NCBI GenBank assembly: GCA_033060915.1
Contig: CM065379.1
Coordinates: forward strand, 33,343,318-33,407,317
From: Euryodendron excelsum
Taxonomy: Eukaryota > Streptophyta > Magnoliopsida > Ericales > Pentaphylacaceae
Length of the DNA stretch: 64,000 nucleotides
Direction of reading: 5' to 3'
This document shows, in pieces, positions 56,766 to 64,000 of the stretch; positions within the stretch are counted from its first letter, which is position 1, and every line of letters begins with the position of its first letter. A model generated the notes under the pieces. That model was not told where the DNA came from. It saw only the letters and a list, made by a program, of their open reading frames with translations, and searched no databases. The position numbers and the translations under genes were made by a program.

Positions 56766-57513
56766 CATCATAATTTATATCCTTCATATTACTTGTCAGC
56801 AATACTATAGAAGTAACTTATCCATGCAAAATTTAATTACTATCTTACCACAATTTTCACAATTCATGAGCCTAAACGAGCTTGAAGAAGCCTGTCAATG
56901 AGATGAATCCAAGCTGCTCAAACTACAGATTAAACCATTTGTCATCCCATAGTTTAAGTACAAGTTTCATTAAATAGGCCATAATAACCATAAATATAAG
57001 GTGTTAGCCGAAAAATTCAGCACTCCAGTGTAAGAGGGTTTCAGCAATTTGCAATTTTTTATTGCCAATCATCTAAATTCATACATGGTGCGCAAACTAA
57101 CAGTGTAGTGACCCATGTAGTCGACACCACGTAGTTGAAAAAATGCTCAGTTGAGTTGGGTTGAGCTGCCAACAAACATTCAGTGACTCCTCAGTGACAA
57201 GACTTATCTGTTAACTAGACATGAATTTTGCATTCACAGCATCCGATACCCATTATTCCTCGACAAACCTACAGTTGAAACAAGAAGATCCTCTGTAGAA
57301 GGCGAAATATACGAAACATTACGAGAAGAGCTTCTTTGATCTGACAAACGGTAGGATTTCAGCTACTGCCACACAAAAAATGTCCATGAATAGTTTCCCA
57401 AGGAGTACTATGTTTTTTCTCAGTTTGAATCTGAATTTAGTTAAGAGTTAGCAGTCAAACCTTCTAGCCCCATGAAGCTGCTGTTGACCAGAGAGAACAA
57501 TTATTTTGATGAT

Positions 57514-59683
57514 CTAGTCACCTTTAGTGTACTCAAGTAGTATGTGTGGTGACCGGTAAATCTTCACCAGTATCCAATAAAGAACCTCTTCAACTTCAAG
57601 TGCACCCTCTGCTCTTGCAGCATAAATGTCCTCGCAGATCGCTAGCAACCTGCATTAAGTAAAATGTAACCAGTTTTTTACTAAAACTTGAAAGAACTGT
57701 ACTCAGGACACTGGAACTCAATGTTTTCTTGTCCTTCAATTAAAATAATCTTTTTTAGGTGCTGTCCAGCAGAAATGTAGAACTAATGTTCTTGATCTTG
57801 GAAAAGGCAACATTAAGTTTAAATCTCAAAAGCAAGCATCCCCTTTCCGAATGCCAAGCTTCAAAAAAAAAACTTACAATCTTTGGGTACACAAGTGAAG
57901 TCCACCATAATCGTTAACCAAAGAGTTCAGGGTTCAGAAAAGAGAAGGGGGTTGTGTAAGTGTGTGCGTATGGGAGGAGGAGTTGTTGGGGAAGGGTAAA
58001 AGAATCCACAAAGCAATAGATATGCATCATTTGTAGAGGTGGTAATAAAAGATTCCAGGTCAATAGTGTCAAGATCACAAACAGTATTCTAAGACCTCTG
58101 GCATGTTAATTGTTAACCCCTAACATGAACCAATTAGAACTTTCACAATCTGCAAGGAAACATGTTAGACAAGTCACTTGCTCACCTGAAGCAACCTTCT
58201 ACATAATACATATGAAGCTGCTTTCCTTTAGATTGGAGAAAGAATTTGTCATCAGCAAAAGAAAAATGACATTCATATGAGTTCCCTATGCAAGCGTTTC
58301 TTGCATTTTGTTTCACATTATACCAAGCAGAACCTTAACTTCATTCATGAAAACTGCAGGTAAGAGAAACTAATGAAGATATAGAGCAGAATAATTGTTA
58401 CTGCCTCTAATTTAACGCTGTGAGATGTTCCCCTTCCATCTCCAAATGTTACAGCATAACAAACTTTTGGGTTTCTAATTTTAATTGCTAGTGGGTCAAA
58501 TTGGAAATCAAATTGCATTTGAGACGCAAAAGTTCAGAGAACCAGAATTTCAGATATTCAGATTTGAGCTTAAAACCATTATTGGAAAGACGTGCTGCAA
58601 ACGTAATAATCATATACCTGTCACAAGAAGGAAGATTTTCAAATGGAATTCTCATTCTTAGGTCAGAACATTGAAGTCTAATGAAACGACCAACTGCAAG
58701 CACAAAGGTAATATAGAGACCCCAAATGCTGAACTTGTTGAGTGTTTCACCAAGAATACCCTCTGGAGAAAAACAAAAGATGAATTTCAAAGGACAAAAG
58801 TGAAAAAGAAATTACCTCGTATCAGAACATTTACAAATGCCAAATTCAAAGAGTATCTCTTACAATCACATTTGTTGGAACTTACGTGGTGTTTCCTCAG
58901 ATACGATGATAGCCATTGGACCAGCCAATTCTCCACAGCCACGTACATCTGAGGGATCTTTGTCATGGAAAGACCACCACTGGGGATTACCATGATTAAG
59001 GACAAGATCACCACTAACCAGATGCACCTGTATGCACATTATATTTGGTGTATTGCTGTTAACTGATCATAAGTAATAAAATAATTGATTTAGCATTCTA
59101 CTCTAAAATAATCTACATAATTGGGTCTAGACGCGGGTTGTTTCCAGCTAGGAATAATAGATATATGAATGTGACATACCGCCTGCTCAAGAAACCTCAC
59201 ATCACCCGAGCCAGTGACCCTGAAGTATCTTGGATAAACATTATATATCCTAAAACTGTTTGAAGTGCCATTCAGCACTTCCATCACTTCCATTGGTCTT
59301 GGAAGATCCTGATCTTGAACAATTAGTTCATACTTCACGACTTCCTTCCCCTTCGGCCGGTCCCTGTTGAATTGCCAAGAAAATATAATGTTCATGCTCC
59401 TCTTAAGAGATTGAACAAATCTGGCCTTAACAATGGGTGGGACAAGCCACAAGGTGCTTGCATCAGCTTGGCAGCATATTAATTGAATGTCCTTCTCATT
59501 GTATGCAGTAAGATAACCCTGAGGATCTAGATCAACATGTGCATCAAGCTCGTCCCATGAGAGTTTTTCACAAAGAGTTGTTTCAAACAACGTCAGCCTA
59601 CCATCAATTGTCTTTAATTCAATTCGAACACTGGCATCTTTAATAGGATTTGCAATGTTTGTTGGATTACCACTGCTGTACAT
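57514..59683 (-). CDS. PIEZO: PIEZO mechanosensitive channel, last four exons (C-terminal 308 aa)
   Basis: Exons on the minus strand are 59683-59180, 59027-58886, 58762-58618 and 57649-57514, with GT/AG borders and phases that join into 309 codons including stop TAG. The first exon begins after ..GGACAG with MYSSGNPTNIANPIKD and covers most of the extracellular cap (C-terminal extracellular domain). The second ends in VVSEETPQ. The third holds the pore-lining inner helix, FSIWGLYITFVLAVGRFIR, and LRMRIPFENLPSCDR. The last gives AICEDIYAARAEGALEVEEV and LYWILVKIYRSPH. All follow the plant PIEZO C terminus in order. PIEZO proteins form trimeric stretch-gated cation channels in cell or vacuolar membranes. 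Upstream exons are not in the window; the next one must lie beyond 59.7 kb. No stop or shift interrupts these exons, so the gene may be functional. Confidence 0.92.
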
Positions 59684-61880
59684 CTGTCCAGAGAGATTTT
59701 AAGATTCATACAAGATCAAAATATACAAAATGGCAATACGTCATGATAGGAAAATATTAAAAGACAAGAAGATCATCTTTCTGAGTATTGCATGTATGGT
59801 TTCTTACTCCTTCAAAGATATTTCACACCGATAAGATAGGAAATTTCAGTACGTGAGTCAAACAATGTTCAGACCGACGCAGGACTTCCATTGGCATGGT
59901 GTAATGCAAAATTACCTCCATATGGCTGTAAAATGAGCAATGCGATATAGGGTGTATCTTAAAAGCAATCCATGAGTACCTAGATGCAATGATAATTTGT
60001 GAATGTGATAAATCATTGTTAAATTATGCCATTAAGGGGAAAATAGAAAAGGTAACTAGAAACAAAAAAAACTTGTTTTCTAAAAGGAGATAATTAGTTA
60101 CAGTGAAAACATAACAAGGTTGGATAATATATGAGAAAAAAATACACAAATAAAAAAAAAAGATAAACAAATAAAATGATAATTCAAGGACTTCTAAGTT
60201 GTAGATGTGAACATGCTCAGATATACTTTACAGAGAGATAACTCTAAACAGCTAACAAATAGGCACCCACATATACATTTTTCCACACTAAGAGGGCGGA
60301 CTGTGAAGCAGTATGTAAGGATTGGAAGGATCCAAATATAAATTCTAGAAAAGAATTAAGAAACCATGTTAATGGCACTGGATTGAGGTACTAAAACATC
60401 AAGGAGATGTGAGAGACGCACATGAAAAAAATAAGTGTCCACTACAGGGGGCAGAATTCGGTGGAAAATCTGATACTCTGTACAAAAGAGATACAAAATA
60501 TCACAAAGTTATAGGAGGAAGGGGCAAAACTATCTCTGTTGGAAAAAGGTGATTGATTGTGTTAGTAGGTGCCAAGATTGGCCATTTGATCACCAAAAAT
60601 CAATTAAGTGTCAATTAAAGAAACGTGATGGTAGATATGAGTTTCAAAAAACAATTGGCACAAGGAGGCCTCATGAAATAGAAATTACATGTCATAGTGC
60701 ATGAATAATCATGTCCTTTCACAAAAAAAAAAAAAAATTAGAATTGAAAAGAAAATGTACTCTTAACAGGATTATTCGTGACATGCCTACATTTAAATAT
60801 GCATTGAAAGGCCACAACATACAGTATTCTTTGGTATTTTCATTGTTTCTTCTGATTCCTCCCAATTTTTATTCCCCCTTCTTCCAGGACTACATTTCAT
60901 TTGGATACTTTTTATCTTCATTTCTCTGCTATTCATTGCACCTTAATATGAGCATTTTTACAATGGAATAGATAAATTTAAAGTACAACTAGATCAAATC
61001 CCCCTGCTTCATCATGAGAGAAGCATTGAAAGATGTAGAATATTTTTAAATTGTTAAGTAAGATCCAATTAAATTATATCAAAGATGATTTAGTTTTGTA
61101 TAATATCTAGTTTCCCGCTGGATTTAGCTTCTATTCGCAATAACCTGTCTAGGTTATTGTTATGGAATCCATAACCCAATTATGTTTCTTTGATATTCTA
61201 CATGAAGTAAGAGAGTCGTCAGTTCCCTCCTACCAGGCAGTAGCATCTTACCTAGCTGGACAAGTTTTGATGGTGCTAGATTTTCTTCAGGACGACATGT
61301 TTATGTTGCTTCAATTTTGTTGCTGTATCATTTAGTATTGTTAGGTCCAAGGTTACTAAAAGCTGATTTCTAAAAGGTTTCTATGATTTTATATTTAAAT
61401 ATTAAATCTTACTTACTATTGTGTTTACCTTGTCTTGTGAAAATTTGATAGGTTATCTTTCAATATCTAGCTAATTTGGAAAGCATCTAGAAGAAGCCTC
61501 TCTCAAATCATTTAATGCAAAGACCTTGGTATATATATTCAGCTAATGGAGAGGAATAGGCTAACGAGAGTATCTTGCTTATGGAAATTGGTCAGCCAAA
61601 ACCAAGGAAATTGAAAATTTAAAAAATTAGCAAGGACATAATTTTCTCCTTAGAATTTCTATTTTAATGATAATATATCCTATGATACAGCCTTCCATAA
61701 TATTTTCTGTACTAGAAGTTTACAAGTATGGATGTTCTTTTTATACCAAGTTTTTTTGGCAAGAAAGGAAGACATTTATTCAAGAAAACAGGAGCAGATT
61801 TTCGGGAACCAAGGGAGAACAAAAAGGGAAAGTCAAGTATAATAGCTGAAGATAAAAGATCAAGCTTCTAGAAGAATCTC
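59684..61880 (-). other. PIEZO intron sequence (expected), no further exon found
   Basis: The acceptor before 59683 implies an intron here. I looked on the minus strand for the preceding transmembrane exon and its short VIWAPML-type end and did not find it. The stretch is AT-rich with A runs (60722-60735). Frames at 60711-60971 and 61667-61849 on the plus strand lack recognisable motifs. Confidence 0.45.
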
Positions 61881-61894
61881 GGTCCAAACATTTA

Positions 61895-63366
61895 TGCTAA
61901 GTGTAGGTACATGGGTCACAACCCATGTGATTAGACACATCACCATCTCCATCAACATCGCCACGTCGCATTATGTCGAGCTAACGCACGCAGTGTCTTA
62001 GCCCAAACCTGCTTGGAGGCAAGCTCCAGGACCTCCCTGGACTAGCGTCAAGGAGCCTCCCTTGGAGGACTCTGCCTTACGCCCTCAAAAGATCTTCTTC
62101 ACTTGGGTCACCTCGCCTTTGAGGATCCTCCGCCACCTTGGGACACATTGCCCTCGAGGACCCTCCAACTCCCTCGGATCACTTCACCTCTGAGAATCCT
62201 TAAGATGCACTCTCCAGTAACCCTAATCCTTAGGCCTTGAGCAGAGTCCAAGGATCCACCTAAGTACAAGTTAAGAAGCACGGACACGGTCACGGGACAC
62301 AATATTTTCAAAAAATGAGAACATGAATACAGCAGGGACAAGGCAAAAAAATATTTATATATATATATATATATTTTGTTATGTATATGAACGTAAAATT
62401 CTTAAATCACCAAAAATAAGATGAAAGTAACTAAATAAGGTCACAATTATAATATAACAACAGTTAAGGATTTGAAAATTTGAATTTGGGTGTTTTATGT
62501 TTTGATATTTTAAAGCTTTAAAATTTATAAATTCGACTCCATTTAATACTTTTAATAATAACATTTCAAGCTCACAATGTCCCAAAACATGTCCAACTAG
62601 TGGACATGTTTGTCCACGATGTGTCCGGGAAGTGTCCATTAAAAAAAATATCAATAAAAATATTGAACAAACCAATAGGCGTGTCCAAGGAGTATGTGTG
62701 TTCGTTATGTGTCCGATACAGATACGACACCCTAAATGGTGTATTCGTGCTTCCTAGAGTACAATGCATGACATCTCTCCAACTGGCCATGGCCCTCTAT
62801 ACGGAGCCAACAGGGACTTGTGGACTGGAGACTAGAATTCATGGGATCGTCAAGGTCCCAATCCCTCTCTTCGGAGGGATCTCCTTGACCTGCCACAATG
62901 AGAGAGAGATTCTCCAAGATACTCTAATAACGTTACTGAGGAGGATGGAACAAAGGCATTTAATGACCATGGTCAACTCTGCATCCGGAATATCTCACCT
63001 ACTCCCAACAAGATACCAGATGCAAGGCCGATCCCTTGAGGATGACAGGGACATTTCATCCCTTCTCTCCATTAGGTCGCCTATATAAAGGCATTTACCC
63101 CCCTAGCAACATATAGTACACTATCATACAATCCTTCCCTCAGTTGTCAAGACATTAAGAGTTCCAGCAAACTCTTATTACCTCTCCAATTCTCTGCACT
63201 CTCTCTCTCTCTCTTGGGCTACCATTGATCTTCTCCCTTCCGCTCTCTACTTGATTTGATAATCACTGAGTGACTGTCATACTTCCTATAGAGTACACAT
63301 ACACCTACAATCTCCAAGGTCACCCACATTACACTCCACAAGAGAAGAGTGACATTCATTCTTTGA
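61895..63366 (+). repeat. Gypsy LTR or leader, plus strand, with nested small element
   Basis: C-rich repeats of cctcg/gaggatcctcc type (61980-62210) and a TATA box TATATAAA at 63082-63089 with a downstream CT run (63199-63216) suggest U3, R and U5. Gag starts at 63367. An AT-rich block at 62274-62754, flanked by gaagcacg and cgtgcttc, looks like an inserted element. LTR ends were not fixed and no primer site was identified. Confidence 0.45.
62274..62754. mobile_element. Possible small inverted-end element with GTGTCC words
   Basis: gaagcacggacacgg at the left and attcgtgcttc at the right are inverted (gaagcacg against cgtgcttc). The interior is AT-rich with a TA run (62357-62374) and multiple tgtcc words (62580-62720). 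No clear target duplication was found. Confidence 0.3.
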
Positions 63367-64000
63367 TGCCTCCCAAAAAAAGTAGGACTACTATATCCAA
63401 AGGCAACCACTCTCACGGTGGCCTTGACCCCATTTAGCAAACGAACCAACATTCCCTTGACTCCACTGATTTACCCTCCACTTCTGACAACATGGTGGTA
63501 GATCTGAAAAAATTCCAAAATATGGTTGACACTATTGCAACCATAAAACAAACCCTTGATAGCATTTTAGCTTGGCAACAAAGCCAAGGGGCACCACGCC
63601 CCCAGTCACGCTCTGGGCTGTCTCCTGTCCAAATTGACTCTAATTGTAAACCTACCGTATAGGATGGCTTCGAAGTCAATTTGGTACCTACCGGCAGCCA
63701 CCCCTCCAAGACAGCACTGCCCAAAGAAGTTCCTCCATTAGGAACCCCGTGACTCAGAATTTGCAATCTTCTGTGGCGCCCCCCACCACAGGGGTAGTAT
63801 TTGCAGCAACTCCAGCTTTACTTGTTGAACTCTTCACAACTTCCTAACTTAGAGAGCATGTCCGCGCCATCTTTGAACAAGAGCGGGCGGGACCGCTCTC
63901 CACACTAGAACTAGACTTTCGCCTTCCTTACCCCGCTGAGGTGGCCAACATGCACTTTCCTAAGGGATATGTTGTCCCCAAGTTCATCTGATTCAACAAA
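63367..64000 (+). pseudogene. Gypsy gag N-terminal part, degenerate, runs off the window
   Basis: The frame from ATG 63367 starts PPKKSRTTISKG, continues VVDLKKFQNMVDTIATIKQT and has TAG stops at 63436 and 63661. After a frame change it reads REHVRAIFEQERAG and LPYPAEVANMHFPKGYVVPK. The latter corresponds to the region just before the gag core in plant Ty3/gypsy polyproteins (a Pro-rich P-L-P..F-.-.-P pattern). It continues beyond 64000. Confidence 0.6.

Noticed and set aside
59916..59925. Ten-base PIEZO micro-exon (CCATATGGAG between AG and GT)
   Set aside because: The splice-like borders look good, but the coded residues do not match the expected transmembrane segment end before SSGNPTN.

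Overview
This is plant nuclear DNA, most likely from a dicot. It has long AT-rich spacers, nested LTR retrotransposons with plant-type primer sites, and one intron-containing host gene fragment. The host gene is the last four coding exons of a plant PIEZO mechanosensitive channel, on the minus strand at 57514-59683. Almost everything else is retrotransposon sequence in several insertion layers. There are no prokaryotic features, and I saw no rRNA or tRNA gene.

Layout. 1-9.4 kb holds the tail of a dispersed LTR-like repeat (1-1669), a diverged tandem array (1810-2816), a long inverted repeat (2817-3719), AT-rich spacer, and a miniature LTR element (TRIM, 8721-9120). 9417 to about 21960 is a minus-strand Ty1/copia element of Sirevirus type: gag, protease, integrase, RT, RNase H and a third ORF after pol. 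A 2.57-kb TG...CA element with target-site duplication (TSD) CAACT (16492-19060) splits its integrase. 22.2-24.1 kb plus 35.4-40.0 kb is a minus-strand Athila-like Ty3/gypsy element (A). Its 3' spacer was split by an 11.2-kb LTR element (24122-35352, TSD TAAAA) that carries a plant-mobile-domain (PMD) gene antisense to its LTR promoters. 40.0-55.3 kb is a plus-strand Athila-like element (B). Its primer site was hit by a 5.1-kb solo LTR (40327-50780, TSD TTACC), which was itself hit by an inverted 5.3-kb solo LTR of the same family (45123-50447, TSD GCCTA). The pair makes a near-10-kb palindrome. 55.3-61.9 kb is the PIEZO 3' end with introns and flank, and 61.9-64.0 kb is the start of another plus-strand gypsy element with a decayed gag.

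Most interesting unit. The TAAAA-flanked element has minus-strand LTR promoters (TATA boxes at 26199 and 33533), yet its only long ORF is a plus-strand PMD gene. That gene appears to have its own TATA box (28579), a 1.4-kb 5' intron (28778-30163), and a palindromic promoter motif closely resembling one in the LTR U3 region. PMD proteins (MAIN/MAIL family) are linked to heterochromatin silencing in Arabidopsis, so an element-borne antisense PMD gene is a candidate counter-silencing module. This copy is dead: the one long frame is broken by five stops, all TAG, and its 3' end was lost at a deletion junction.

Exon boundaries, TSDs and repeat periods were read by eye from the sequence. Family names rest on motif recognition without database searches.
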